DNA of 64,000 nucleotides from Macrocybe gigantea (GCA_011319805.1 SJRY01000328.1:1-64000); one strand, 5' to 3'. Shown: positions 1-11,532, counted from the first letter of the stretch. Made by a program: numbers and translations. Notes: generated by a model from the sequence alone, not told the origin.

Positions 1-139
1 CCCCACTTGTAAACAACTGTAAACAACTCTCACAAATCGCACTCCTCATTCTACGGCGACAACACTTGGGACGATCTTTGATCAGGTTGCAGATCCGGAT
101 ACCTATATCCTTGAGCACTCCCCGTTCTTAAAATCGCGA

Positions 140-164
140 AAATCGGCTGAAAATCCACCGATTT
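140..164 (+). promoter_or_regulatory. Conserved stem-loop in LINE 5'UTR upstream of ORF1
   Basis: An AAATCGG / CCGATTT inverted repeat with an 11-nt loop lies just upstream of the ORF1 ATG. The same arrangement is seen at 14126-14150 and 32134-32158 on the minus strand, and in decayed form near 38752 and 44807. Its position suggests an RNA structure near the ORF1 start. The function is unknown. Confidence 0.6.
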
Positions 165-178
165 ATTAGAGTTTTTCA

Positions 179-2037
179 ATGAGCGACGATCCGCTCAACA
201 TTGTTGGCGGCGGTGGGCCTCTACCGCTAAATCCGCACCCTGGGCGGACCCCCGCGGGCCCCTCTCGATCCTCCGCTCCTTCCCCCTCGGGGGACAGGAG
301 CCTTCTCTTCCAAGGCGGCGACGGTTTAATGGATACCGACGACGCTGGCCCTCGAATCGGACTGGGTCTACCGAACCCCCCGTTCCTCCATCTCCGTCGA
401 TGCTGTCCACGGAGGCAGCTTACAATGACAATTCTATCGGTATTGCAATCTTTCCTGAAGGGCATCGGTTCCTTCACGGTGAAGCGAAGGCCGCCACCGA
501 GTCCCTCGCCGCCCTTAAGGATTGGATCCTCAAGGTCGGCAAAGCATCTGTCTCCATCCCGGCGGGCTGCCAGTATGCCATCGCTGAGGGTATTGCAGCC
601 TTGGTCGCTACTGCTGGCGATGTTAACATGTTCTCCATCCCTACTCTTCAGGGACCTCAGCATGAACTCGGAGCGCGCTTGCAGAGTATTGTAAATGCGC
701 ATCTTCCCTCGCGCGGGAAATCAACTCGCTTTGCTGATCCCACCACTCATCACTCCCCCTCTGGTACAGTGCGACCAGAGGACTCTCGTTCGAATCAGGG
801 CGCTCCCCCTCCAAGACCGGCTTGGAACCCAAACCGCCCTCCTCCACCCCCTCGTGCGCAATCTCGTTCCCGGACTCCTGGACGTGGACCGCCTCCTCCG
901 GTCAATAGGGCTACTCGCCCATCTTCCGGCAAGCGCTCCTATGCGCAAGCCCTGGCCCAACCGGCCAACACTCCTGCCGAGGCTATTGTAGCCCTGGCAA
1001 AGACATTCCCACACCTCCCCGCAGAAAAGATTGTCTCCTTGCAAAAGGAAGCAACCGGGGAGCCGTCTGGACCACCTAAGAAGAAGGCGAAGTCCACCTC
1101 TCATGGACCGTCCCGTCGTAACGTCCAGGTCAGTTACTCTTTTCCGGCTGACAACGATTCTGTTGCTGCCGGAGCTCTCCTTAATGCCCTTAATAGGGCG
1201 TTGACCACTGGTAAGTCCTGGATTCGATGCGAATCTATCCAGGATCATTCCGCCTCCTCGTTCTCTTGCTTGATGACGAGGGTGGCTTGTCCGAAAGACC
1301 TCAGCATTTTGCATGAGGCCGCTCTCCGCTGTGCTCCGGCAGGATCTACTGTCGAGCTCGCAATCCCGACAAGCGTTTCTTATTTGAAACTGCTCGATGT
1401 TCCCTATTTCAATGCCGATGGTAGCATTATCACTGCCCGGCAGGCTTACGAGATTCTCTGAGATTCTTCCTTCTCGGATCTCATTACTCTTGTTGGAGTA
1501 CCGCATGTCATGCGCAACTCCAAGAATTCCGATACTGCAACCATCTGGTTCAACATCGAAGACACATCAACTGGCCAGAACGTAAAGGCTCTGGACAATT
1601 GTACAGTTATGGTCAGGAATTGGCGTTGCCGATTCAAGGCCGCTCTCTCTTTGCCGGGAGTTCCTCTTTGCGAACGCTGCTGGCGCTGGGGGCACTCTGC
1701 GTTGAAGTGTAACCAGCAATCTCTCCGCTGCCTGATCTGTGGGGAATCTCACAGAAAGGAACACCATCGTACCCTGGCATCGTGCTGCAAGGCTCGACCC
1801 AAGGCTAACCCTCCTCGCGAGGCTACTCCGGCGGGCCAGCCCTGCCCTCATCCTCCTAAGTGTCTCAGCTGCAGCCGAGACCATTCCACCGACGACCGGA
1901 AGTGTCCCTTCTGGAAAAATCGCTTTGATCCAGATTGGATCAAGGAACACTATAAGCTGGTACGTGATCGCAAACGATCAGGTAGCAATCATCCTAATGC
2001 CTCCCCGCAGCGTAATGCGGAGGCCGACGCATCATGA
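179..2037 (+). pseudogene. LINE ORF1 (gag-like nucleic-acid-binding protein), broken
   Basis: This is ORF1 of the Tad1-like LINE and would encode the RNP-forming protein that coats the element RNA. It starts MSDDPLNIV and has a Pro/Arg/Ser-rich N-terminal half. The middle is conserved (VSYSFPADNDSVAAG to ARQAYEIL) and shared with the copies at 12723-14111 and 31129-32119. Three zinc-knuckle-like clusters end it: CERCWRWGHSALKC, a CLICGESH-type one and CLSCSRDHSTDDRKC. A frameshift just after MDTDDAGP (about 350) moves reading from frame 2 to frame 1. The TGA at 1459-1461 replaces the Arg codon kept in the 12.7-14.1 kb copy. The stop at 2035-2037 overlaps the ORF2 ATG at 2034. Confidence 0.88.
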
Positions 2038-2270
2038 GTGTCTCCTCGGTAGCACAGCCTCGGCTGTGGTCCCCGTTCAAGGGGACGCTCATTGATTTCT
2101 TCTTTTCGTATTTTCTCTCAGAATGTAAATAGAAAATATGTACACATGGACATGCTCCTCTCTACTCTCGGGAGGGATTATGATATTCTGTTTTTCCAAG
2201 AACCCGCTTGGAATCTCATAAGACACGCTCCGTCTGCCCACAATGTTGAGGGTGAGGCAGTAATTGGTGA
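2034..2270 (+). pseudogene. LINE ORF2 N-terminus (endonuclease start), truncated
   Basis: This is the start of ORF2, with ATG at 2034 overlapping the ORF1 stop (ATGA). After about 20 codons a frameshift moves the recognisable sequence into another frame, which reads SSFRIFSQNVNRKYVHMDMLLS and then DILFFQEPAWN. The QEP motif carries the catalytic Glu of EEP-type (APE-like) endonucleases. Compared with the copy at 28948-29781, only about the first 65 residues remain before S1a interrupts it. It cannot be functional. Confidence 0.8.
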
Positions 2271-3206
2271 GGGCTGGTTGGCATAGCGGTAAACGCAAGT
2301 CAGGTAGTCCTGTGGCTGTGGCAAGCCACAAAGCCGCGGGTTCTAGTCCTGGAGGTGGCATCTTCAGGTTTGCATCCGGAAGTGTCCGGAGCTGGTTCCA
2401 CGTGACGCGGGCAGGAAGTATCACAACCCTGTGACAGTTGTTCCCACGAGGGAGGTGACTTGGTCATGTGACTAAGCAGCTGGCACGTGACGTAAGCTGG
2501 GTTATGCGTCACACATGTGACTTACCCCACTATGTGGGTCAAGTGTCACATGACCCTAACTCACGTGACCGGGTTTCCCTTGGCGTGGATGGCCTTGGGA
2601 TGTAAGTGCCGGACAATGCCTTAATCCGGCAGACCACACGTGATCCCCGATCTTAAAAGGTAGGGCCGAAAGGATAAGGGACCATACCGGGAATTAGGCT
2701 GATAACCACCGATGGCGTTTGAGCCAACAGGGTACCCGGTCTAAGTGGGAGCCGTTGGCAATGATCACGAGATGGTTAGTCACGTGCAGTATGCCAAAGG
2801 CAGAAGCAGATCCAGACCCGTTCAGTAAGGGCTTCCCCTGTGGGAACCTGTCATGGGAGGACCATGGACCTTGCTGTGATATCGGATGCCAGTCTGGGAG
2901 GCACGTGGCAAGACAGAGACCTTGGACAGATGGGGATCCGTGCCTAAGGGCATCAGCGAACCATCTGCTGGGGGACGGGAAGGCAGGCACGTGGGTAGCG
3001 CCCGGACACCGCTGGGCCGTAGCAAGGCTGGACAGTCTCCAGTCCTTGGCTCGAGAGACCTAACTCCTCTGTCGGTGGACCCTGGACTAATACAACCAGG
3101 TAACTGCTTAAGTTGAAGCCGGAGTGCGAAGCTCCTGGGCTAAACGGTCCGATCATAGGACTGGGCCTGGGCTAGCAGCCTCCCCCGCAAGGGGGGGCTA
3201 AACTTC
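2271..3206 (+). mobile_element. S1a: tRNA-headed non-autonomous retroelement, fused to LINE 3' part
   Basis: This copy begins gggctggttggcatagcgg, which is tRNA-like, and ends with a C/G-rich hairpin (cccccgcaaggggggg) followed by ctaaacttc. It matches S1b-f but lacks about 260 bp found in the 1.2-kb copies. The body is rich in CACGTG and CATGTG palindromes (for example near 2398, 2465, 2485, 2563 and 2637). It has no poly(A) of its own. Its 3' end is joined directly to LINE ORF2 sequence at 3207, which continues to a poly(A) at 4752-4779. I see no convincing target-site duplication. Confidence 0.85.
2279..2349 (+). promoter_or_regulatory. Pol III-type A and B boxes at the head of S1a
   Basis: TGGCATAGCGG at 2279-2289 fits the tRNA A box (TRGCNNAGYNG). 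GGTTCTAGTCC at 2339-2349 fits the B box (GGTTCGANTCC) except at one or two bases. The 60-nt spacing is typical of tRNA-derived SINE promoters. The same boxes sit at the heads of S1b-f (for example 18698-18708 and 18758-18768 in S1c). Confidence 0.75.
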
Positions 3207-4377
3207 GCGCCTCAGTTGGGGGTGACCCATCTAAAGTGAGAAATCTCGCTTCTTTGTCAGACAGACAGCGTGCTGCGCTCAAGTCCCCTCTCAAGGATCT
3301 GGTGGATCTGAAACCACCACTCTTTTTAACCACGGATTATTTCGCTGATGCAAATAACCCGGGCAGGCGGCTTGTCGACGAGTTTGGCAGTCGCTTTGAG
3401 ATCCATAAGTTACTTGGCCGAGATGAGGACTCGGTCAAGGCTTATCGTGCATCGCTGGATCAGGCACTTGCTCAGTGTTCAATCCAGCATGATTGCTCTT
3501 ATGTGAGTAGTGATGGCTCCGTGCCTGCGAAAGCAGAAGCGCCACTTAAGCAGTCTGTGTCAGCTTCACGTGTGTATCGTGAGGGCAGACTGGTTTCTGA
3601 GATTCGTCAGCCGGTTGGCAAAGCAACGAGTGACGATGCTGAGCTTATTGGATTGTGAATGGCGATCCAGAAGGCTATCGCACAAGATGGAGTTAATTCT
3701 GTCGTGTGCTTTTTGGACTCGATGAATGCAATCAATCGCATCATTGATTGTAACCCCCACTCTGTGCAGTCGCATTCTATTGCACTGTGCAGATCATTGA
3801 AAGCTTGGCTCTCAGAAACTGAGCAGCGCCGGATTGAATTCTGGCACGTCCCTTCCAAATGGAAGTGGACAATACAAGTCGAGGCCCACGAGTTTGCCCA
3901 GAGCCTTGACATCCCCCTGGGACTTCGTCCCTCTATACCACCGACGGCCTTCAAAAGGAGGCTGCCGATGATATGCATAGCACTTGGTTCCAGAATTCTG
4001 GGAACAAGAAATATATTGGTGCTTCCACATTTCATTTTCATGAAGCAGGAAAGCCAAATTCCTATGAACGCCCCTCTCGGAAGAGAATTGGCTTCATGAA
4101 GCTTGTGACAGAGAATGAGCTTTATGCCCGCTGTTCACGTCTCGCATGCAGCCATGCTCCGATCAATGCGTATCGGGCACGGTTTAAGTTTGTAGAGAGC
4201 GATCTATGCTCATGCGGACGAGGGCCTGAAGACTCCGTCCACGTTTTGACTCAGTGCCGTAAATGGCACAGGCCAACCGAACGCCAATTTGACGCATTTG
4301 TGCATCACTGGTTCATTAAGTATCTTGCATCTAATAAAGCTGCAGGTGCTTTCATTCCGGATCCAGGCGGCGGGTGA
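3207..4377 (+). pseudogene. LINE ORF2 C-terminus: RNase H and zinc motif, broken
   Basis: This is the C-terminal part of ORF2. RNase H motifs are visible: YVSSDGS (first Asp), ELIGL (Glu) and VVCFLDS (Asp). The fourth position reads VEAHEFA where NExAD is usual. After RNase H comes a C-x-C-x8-H-x4-C motif (LCSCGRGPEDSVHVLTQC) like those following RNase H in other LINEs. TGA at 3656-3658 replaces CGA of other copies (LIGL then stop), and a missing C near 3930 causes a frameshift. The true stop is TGA at 4375-4377. Confidence 0.87.
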
Positions 4378-4748
4378 CTGCCGTTCTGTAGCGGAGATCG
4401 TCCGGGGTGACCTAGGCAATCTTAAAACAGTCGGACCAGCGACCCAAGCACTGATCGAGCACTATGCGAAACGCAAACTTCGCGACAGTATCCGTTATAG
4501 GTCCTCTTGGACCTTTTACGTGGAACTGACCACATCCGGCCCTTTGGGGCTGGGGACGGTGCTCGAGCGAGTGTGTACGCACGAGCTCGAGTCATATGGT
4601 TCGAGCACGGGCATGAGAGAGCAGGGCAGTGCAGCCCTCTATGTATTTTCCTTCAGTCTGGTTTGGATCGGACTTGTCATATTTATAGTAGGTACCTGGG
4701 TGTATTTACAAGCGGACTGCCATCGTGCACCGCTATATAAATTGTTGA

Positions 4749-4779
<31 letters not shown>
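3207..4779 (+). mobile_element. LINE 3' fragment forming the 3' half of the S1a chimera
   Basis: This is a 5'-truncated LINE of subfamily A, starting in ORF2 between the RT and RNase H domains (GGDPSKVRNLASL). It ends with a 3'UTR, the terminal ctatataaattgttgat motif and a poly(A) at 4752-4779. It directly continues S1a. The next base (4780) belongs to another truncated LINE in the same orientation. Confidence 0.88.
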
Positions 4780-4783
<4 letters not shown>

Positions 4784-5650
4784 CTCACGAGCTTGCCCGG
4801 AGCCTGGATGTTCCCCTGGGACGTTGTCCCCTCTATACCACTGATGGCCTTCAAAAGGAGGCTAACGATGATATGCATAGCACTTGGTTCCAGAATTCTG
4901 GGAACAAGAAATATATTCGTGCTTCCACGTTTCATTTTCATGAGGCAGGAAAGCCAAATTCCTATGAACGCCCCTCTCGGAAGAGAATGGGCTTCATGAA
5001 ACTTGTGACAGAGAATGGGCTTTATGCTCGCTGTGCATGACTTGCATGCGGCCATGCCCCGATCAATGCGTATCGGGCACGGTTTAATTTCGTGGAGAGC
5101 GACTTATGCTCTTGCAGACGAGGGCCCGAAGACTCTGTCCACGTCATGACTCAGTGCTGCAACTGGCACAGGCCAACTGAATGCCAGTTCGACACATTTG
5201 TGTGCTACTGGTTTATCAAGTACCTCGCATCCAACAAGGCCCAGGTGGCGGGTGACTGCCGCTCTATAGCGGAGATTGCGTGGGCAACCTAGGCAATCTT
5301 AAAGCAGTAGGACCAGGGACTGAAGCGCTGATCAAGCATTATGCGAACCGCAAACTTCGCGACAGCATCCGTCATAGGTCCTTTTGGACCTTTTATGTGG
5401 AATTGACCACAACCGGCCCTTCGGGGCTGGGGACGGTGCTCAAGCAAGTGAGTATGCATGAGCTCGGGTCTTTTAGCTCAAGCGCAGGCATGAGAGAGCA
5501 GGGCACTGTAGCCCTCTATGTACTCTCCTTCAGTCTGGTTTGGATCAGACTCATTGTATTTATAGTAGGTACCGTTGTGTATTTACAAGCGGACTGCCAT
5601 CGTGCACCACTATATAAATTGTTGATTTAAAAAAAAAAAAAAAAAAAAAA
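4780..5650 (+). mobile_element. LINE T2, 5'-truncated, with ORF2 C-terminus and poly(A)
   Basis: It starts mid-RNase H (EAHELARSLDVPLG), directly after the poly(A) of the previous copy. It carries the zinc-motif region with stops and frameshifts (for example TGA at 5038-5040), then the 3'UTR and a poly(A) at 5629-5650. It belongs to subfamily A. There is no intervening sequence on either side. Confidence 0.85.
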
Positions 5651-5651
5651 C

Positions 5652-6999
5652 AAAACCAAACTGCAGCATTTTTCGTGCAATAGCAACGATCCCCGTCCTG
5701 CTATTGATTTGGGTTCTGCCCCGTTCACAGGCAATACTCTCTTACGGCCTAAGGATGTTTGGAGATACCTTGGGTTCTTCCTGGATGTGTGCCTATCCTT
5801 CAAGGAGCACGTCTGTTTCTATGCAACAAAAGTACTAACTACTGCTAGGGCTTTCTAGACGTTGGGCAATTCCATGCGAGGGCTATCCCCTCAACAAAAG
5901 CGCATCCTCTACCTGTCATGCGTGCATCCCATCGCAACATATGGCTGTTTGATATGGAACTTCAATGGTATGTGCAATGTTGCACTGTTGAAGCAACTAT
6001 GCCAGATGCAATGCAAAGCTTGCATTTGGATCAATGGTCAGTTCCACACCACTCCGGAGGGTGCGGCTGAAATGATGGCCTGTGTCGAGCCTATCACCAG
6101 GTTCATCAAGCATCTTAAAGTCGGGTCCTCTGCCCAACTGGCCAACTCGAACCTGAGGCACAGCCTCAGATCTTTAACTACCCCGCCTGTAGTGGGGGGT
6201 GATCCTTTGAGGTCGAAAAACTTGACCTCCCTCTTGGACAGGCAGCATATTTCGCTAAAGTCCCCTCTCAAGGATTTGGTGGATCTTAAACTACCTAACT
6301 TTTTATCCACAGACTATTTTGCAGATGCAAATAATCTGGGCAGGTGGCTCATTGACCAGTTTAGCAGCTGCCTTGAGATCCATAAGCTCCTTGGCAAAGA
6401 TGAGGACTCTGTCAAGGCTTATCACACATCACTCAAACAGGTGCTTGCTAAGTGCCAGCTTGAGCCTAATTGTGTATATACCAGTAGTGATGGCGCCATG
6501 CCCATGAAAGCAGATATACTCAGACAGTCAGGGTATTCATCCCGGGTTTACCGAGGCAATACACTTGTTTTCGAATCTCGTCAGCCTGTCAGCAAAGTGA
6601 CAAGTGATGACTCTAAGCTGATTGGACTGTGGATATCAATCCAAAAGGCCATTGCACAGGGTGGAGCTACATCCATCGTGTGCTTTCTCGACTCGATGAA
6701 TGCAATCAATTGCATTATCGATTGCAACCCTCACTCTGTGCAGTCACATTCTATTGTACTGTGCACCTCACTGCAAGCTTGGTTTACCCAATCTGAGCTG
6801 CACAGGATTACATTCTGGCATGTCCCTTCCTCTTGGAAGTGGGCTATTCAAGTCGAAGCACACAAGTCAGCACGTGGCCTCGACATCCCTCAGGGACTTC
6901 ATCCCTTCTATACTACAGATGCACTCCGGAAGGAGGCAGATGATGATATGCATGCCTCCTGGTTCCATGAATCTGGAATCAAGAAATATATTGGCATTC
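5652..6999 (+). mobile_element. LINE T3, internal ORF2 fragment (RT thumb to RNase H)
   Basis: This fragment is truncated at both ends. It begins in the region downstream of the RT catalytic motif (KLQHFSCNS, GSAPFTGNTLLRPKDVWRYLGF) and runs through RNase H to DDMHASWFHESGIKKYIG. An in-frame stop at about 5856 is followed by an uninterrupted stretch of about 380 codons (5862 onward). At about 7000 it flips into LINE sequence on the opposite strand, with GGC shared at the join, and it has no poly(A). It belongs to subfamily B (QLEPNCVYTSSDG). Confidence 0.8.
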
Positions 7000-7098
7000 G
7001 GTTGGTCTGTCCCAGTTACAGCACAAAGTCATAATGTGGATGGAGTCCTCAGGCCCACGTCTGCAAGAGCATTCATCGCTCTCGACAAAATTAAACTA
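7000..7098 (-). mobile_element. Short inverted LINE ORF2 fragment
   Basis: The minus strand encodes the post-RNase H zinc-motif region (VESDECS..., GPEDSIHIMTLC). It abuts T3 head-on at about 7000 and the poly(T) of T4 at 7099. Such a flip could come from twin priming or recombination. Confidence 0.7.
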
Positions 7099-7958
7099 TT
7101 TTTTTTTTTTTTTTTTAAATCAACAATTTATAAAGTGGTGCTCGATGGCAGTCCGCTTGTAAATACACAACGGTACCTATGATAAATATGACTAGTCCAA
7201 AAGAAACTGGACTGAAGGGATGTACATAGAGGGCATATTCACCCTGTTGTCTCCTGCCCATGCGCGTGCCTCTTAGGCGCGCGCTCATGCTAACTCGCTT
7301 GCTCGACCCGCATCCCCCAGCTTCTAAGAGCTAGACATGGTCATTTCCATGTAAAGGGTCCCAACGGGCCCATAACGACGGGTGTCGCACAGTCTGCGAT
7401 GCGCAATACTGCTCGGTGCTCGCTTTCATCAAGCACCAAGTTGAATTGATTCTCTGGGTCCCCCAGCCCAAAGGCCAGTTGCAGTTACTTCCATGCAAAG
7501 GCCCCGTGAGGAGCCATAACCCTGAGTATCCCCCGCCGAAGAGGCAGTTACCCGCCCCCCAGATCCAGAATGAAAGCACTTGCTGCCTTATTAGACGTTA
7601 GGTACTTGACAAACCAGGAACGCACAAAGGCATTGTACTGGCGTTCGGCTGGCCTGTTCCAGTTACGGCACAGCGTCATAACATGAACAGAGTCCTCAGG
7701 ACCCCGTCCGCATGAGCACTCCTCGCTCTTGACAAAACTAAACCGCGCTCGATACGCATTGATCGGTGCGTGTCCGCATGCAATGCGACAGCAGCGAGCA
7801 AATAGCTCGTTGCCTGTCACCAATTTCATGAAGCCCTTTCTCTTACAAAGCGGGCACTCATAGGACTCAGGCTTTCCAGCATTGTGGAATCGAAATGTGG
7901 AGGCGCCAATGTATTTCTTGATTCCAGAATCATGGAACCAGGAGGTATGCATATCATC
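7099..7958 (-). mobile_element. LINE T4 (subfamily B), 5'-truncated
   Basis: Poly(T) at 7099-7116 marks its 3' end. The 3'UTR runs to about 7550 and is distinct from subfamily A. The ORF2 C-terminus reads leftward from 7952 (MHTSWFHDSGIKKYIGAS to AFILDLGGG, stop about 7548), with the zinc motif ECSCGRGPEDSVHVMTLC intact. Its truncated 5' end touches the poly(T) of T5, so on the minus strand T5-poly(A) runs directly into T4. Confidence 0.85.
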
Positions 7959-10900
7959 TTTTTTTTTTTTTTTTTTTTAATTCAACAATTTATATAGCGG
8001 TGCACAGTGGCAGTCCGCTTGTAAATACACCCAGGTATCTACAATAAATATGACTAGTCCGAGATAAAACAGACTGAAGGGAGCTACATGGAGGGCTACA
8101 CTGCCCTGCTCTCTCGTGCCCGCGCTCGAACCATATGGCTCGAGCTCGAGCGTAGTCACTCGCTCGAGCACCGTCCCCCAGCCCAAAGGGCCGGTTGTAG
8201 TCAATTCCACATAAAAGGTCCAAGAGGACCTATAACGATACTGTTGCGGAGTTTGCAGTTCGCATAACGCTTGGTCAGTGCTTCGGTCACCGACCCGACT
8301 GTTTCCAGATTGTCCAGGTTGCCCCGGACGATCTCCACTACAGAACGGCAGTCACCCACCACCTGGATCCGGAATGAAAGCACCTGCAGCCTTATTAGAT
8401 GTCAAGTACTTAATGAACCAGTGACGCACAAAGGCGTCGAACTGGCATTCAGTTGGCCTGTGCCAGTTACGGCACTGAGTCATGACGTGGACGGAGTCTT
8501 CAACCCCTCATCCGCAAGAGCATAAATCGCTATCGACAAAATTAAACCGTGCCTGATATGCATTGATCGGAGCATGGCCGCATGCAAGACGTGAACAGCG
8601 AGCATAAAGCTCGTTGTCTGTCACTAACTTCATGAAGCCCATTCTCTTCCGAGAGGGGCGTTCATAGGAATTTGGCTTTCCTGCTTCGTAAAACGAAATG
8701 TGGAAGCACCAATGTATTTCTTGTTCCCAGAATTCTGGAACCAAGTGCTATGCATATCATCATCAGCCTCCTTTTGAAGGCCGTCAGTGGTATAGAGGGG
8801 ATGAATCCCCAAGGGAATGTCAAGGCTCCGAGCAAACTCGTGAGCTTCGACTTGTATTGTCCACTTCCATTTAGAAGGGACGTGCCAGAATTCAATCCGG
8901 CGCTGCTCGGACTCAGAGAGCCAAGCTTTCAGTGATGCACAAAGTGCAATAGAGTGCAACTGCACAGAGTGGGGATTGCAATCGATGATGCGATTAATTG
9001 CATTCATCGAATCCAAAAAGCACACGACAGAATTAACTCCATCTTGTGCGATAGCCTTTTGGATTGCCATTCACAACCCAATAAGCTCAGCATCGTCGCT
9101 CGTTGATTTACCAACTGGCTGATGAATCTCGGAGACCAGCCTGCCCTCTCGATAAACACGCGAAGCTGACACAGACTGCTTAAGTGGCACTTCTGCTTTC
9201 GCAGGCACGGAGCCATCACTACTCACATAAGAGCAATCATGCTGGATCGAACACTGGGAAAGTGTTTGATCCAGCGATGCGCGGTAAGCCTTGACTGAGT
9301 CCTCATCTCGGCCAAGTAACTTATGGATCTCAAAGCGACTGCCAAACTCATCGACAAGCCGCCTGCCTGGGTTATTTGCATCAGCAAAATAATCCGTGGT
9401 TAGAAAGAGTGGTGGTTTCAGATCCACCAAATCCTTGAGTGGGGACTTAAGCGCAGCACGCTGTCTGTCTGACAAAGAAGCGAGATTTCTCACTTTAGAT
9501 GGGTCACCCCCAACTGAGGCGGGCATACTAATGGATCTGAGGGCATGCCTCAGATTGGAATTAGCTAAGCGGGCAGACGAGCCGACTTTCAGCCTTTTAA
9601 TGAACCCGCTGATAGGTTCGACGCAGGCCATTGTCTCAGCTGCACCCTCAGGAGTGGTGCGAAACTGTCCGTTAATCCAAATGCATGCTTTACGCTGCAT
9701 TTGGCGTAGTTGTTTCAACAGTGCGACATTACGCATGCCATTGAAGTTCCACAATAAACAGCCGTACGTTGCGATGGGACACGCGCACGACAAGTAGAGA
9801 ATGTGTTTTTGTTGAGGGGATAAGCCCTGAACAGAATTGCCCAACATTTGGAAGGCCCTGGTGGTAGTCAAGGCCTTCGTAGCGTAGAATCGAACATGCT
9901 CCTTAAAAGAAAGGCACGCGTCCACAAAGAAACCAAGGTATCGCCAGACATCCTTGGGTCGAAGCGGGGTATTGCCCGTAAATGGAGCAAAACCCAAGTC
10001 AATAGACGGACGAGGGTCCATACTATTGTGCAAAAAGTGCTGTAGTTCAGTTTTGTTGTGTTCTACAACAAGACCGAAGTCAGTGAAGAGGTTATGCACA
10101 GAGGCATAAGCCCTCTGCAGTTTCGGAACATTGTCCGATGTGGATTTGGACTGAGCGATGATCAGTCCGTCATCGACAAATGACATGATTACTGGCATAT
10201 CACCAGCTTTCTGATAAAGTTTCAGTACCGGCACCAAGTAAAGCACTAACAATACTGGGGAGAGTGCAGAGCCTTGACCAACTCCCATGTCGGCATTGAA
10301 CTCTGGAGAGAAGGCACTACGCCAGGCATAAGAAGTTTTGCACCCAACGAGATATAATTCAAAGAACTTTGACACCTGTCGTGCAAAGCCTCCGTGTTGA
10401 AGAATCTTTACCAACATACGATGGTTGAGTGAAGGAAAATACTGAGCGACATCAAAAGCGATGACACTCGTTTTGAATCCCTTAGACCACCCCTGACGGA
10501 TGATATGGGTAAGGAAGACCCCAGCATCCTCAGTTGAGTTCTGACGGATGCCGCCGAACTGCTTCGGATCGAAGACAGCAAATTTGGTCGCTTCGTACTG
10601 CATATGTTGCGCCAGCATCTTCTCGACAAGCTTGCCAAGGGTATTCAAAAGCACAATCAGACGAAAGGCTTTCGGGGTATCGTATGCAGGTTTGCCAGGT
10701 TTCGGAATGATAACCGACAAACTCTGCTTGGAAGTAAGAGGGCCAGTGCCCCAAATCTAGACATGCATTTGCAATGTTCAAGATGAATGCAGCTATGTGA
10801 GGAAATTTCACCAGCTGTTTGATGTGGTTCCAAGACAGATGGTCTGGTCCTGGTGCCGACGTATTGCTACAGGGCTCTAAGGACTCTCGGAGCTTGGTAG

Positions 10901-11532
10901 CAGAGAATGGGACCCAGTCCCATACTGGATGCGCTTCGAGATCATTGAGGCGATCCAAATTAACTGTGCGATCAGACGCAGCATTATAAGACTTATCAAG
11001 CGCATTCCAAAGCGCTTCGATAGAATTACAAGGCTGTCCCTGGAACGAGATAGCTTCGTAGTCAGGTAGGGGTCTCTGCCTTGTCCATGCAGCTAGATCC
11101 CATGGACGACGAGACTTTTCTGCAACCTCCCTGATCCGTTGATCAAAGAAAGCACGCTTGGCATCTTTGACAGCTCGCTGCCAGATGCAATGATCTCTTT
11201 CAGACCGGGTTTGTCTGAAAGTATCAAGAGTCTCAGAGCAGTGTTGGTTCCACCAACCCATTTTGAGAGCTTGCATTCCTTAGAATGGAGATTCCAAGCT
11301 CGATCAATGGCCTTTGATAGTGTCGACAAGAGCTCTCGAGGTCGTTGTTAGTCTCGATAGGGACAATGTCCATTCCGAGAAGATCACCGGCAATATCGGA
11401 TATAAACTCCGGCATGCTGTCCTTACTTAACGTTCGTCACTGGACAGATAGGTCTAGCAGAGGAACATCCAATACAAGTGACAATGGGACATGGTCCGAT
11501 GTCAGCTTGAGCGCATCAATCATGCGAGGATC
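7959..11532 (-). mobile_element. LINE T5, 3' part (subfamily A), fused to S1b
   Basis: It runs from poly(T) at 7959-7978 through the 3'UTR and most of ORF2 up to the end of the endonuclease region (IDALKLTSDHVPL) at 11532. There the 3' terminus of S1b is joined. With about 3.57 kb of LINE it is the longest LINE partner among the S1 chimeras. Confidence 0.88.
8352..11532 (-). pseudogene. LINE ORF2: endonuclease end, RT, RNase H (near-complete but broken)
   Basis: On the minus strand this reads the SDH motif of the EEP endonuclease (TSDHVPL), a linker (DKSYNAASDRTVNLD), then the RT. The RT has SVIIPKPGKPAYDTPKAFR, motif A AFDVAQYFPSLNH, GQGSALSPVL and the catalytic FVDDGL. RNase H and the Cys/His motif follow. 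The RT residues look intact in a 549-codon stretch (9071-10720). Breaks: frameshifts near 11330 and 10720, TGA for CGA at 9071, a frameshift near 8700 and TGA for CGA at about 8507. The ancestral stop is at 8352-8354. It has lost its 5' third to the S1b junction. Confidence 0.88.

Larger units (their letters stand above)
1..2270 (+). mobile_element. Tad1-like LINE T1, 5' portion (5'UTR, ORF1, start of ORF2)
   Basis: This is the 5' part of a non-LTR retrotransposon. The window opens inside its 5'UTR: other copies show the element beginning about 20 bp earlier, at a cacctctttctgcaa-like sequence. A 178-bp leader precedes ORF1, and ORF2 starts on an ATGA overlap with the ORF1 stop. ORF2 is cut at 2270, where S1a begins. 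The copy is CpG-rich compared with copies beyond 32 kb, so it is relatively young, but both ORFs are broken. Confidence 0.9.

Noticed and set aside
2271..2360. A genuine tRNA gene at the head of S1
   Set aside because: It repeats at the head of six long dispersed elements and does not fold into a full cloverleaf by eye. It is a tRNA-derived promoter.
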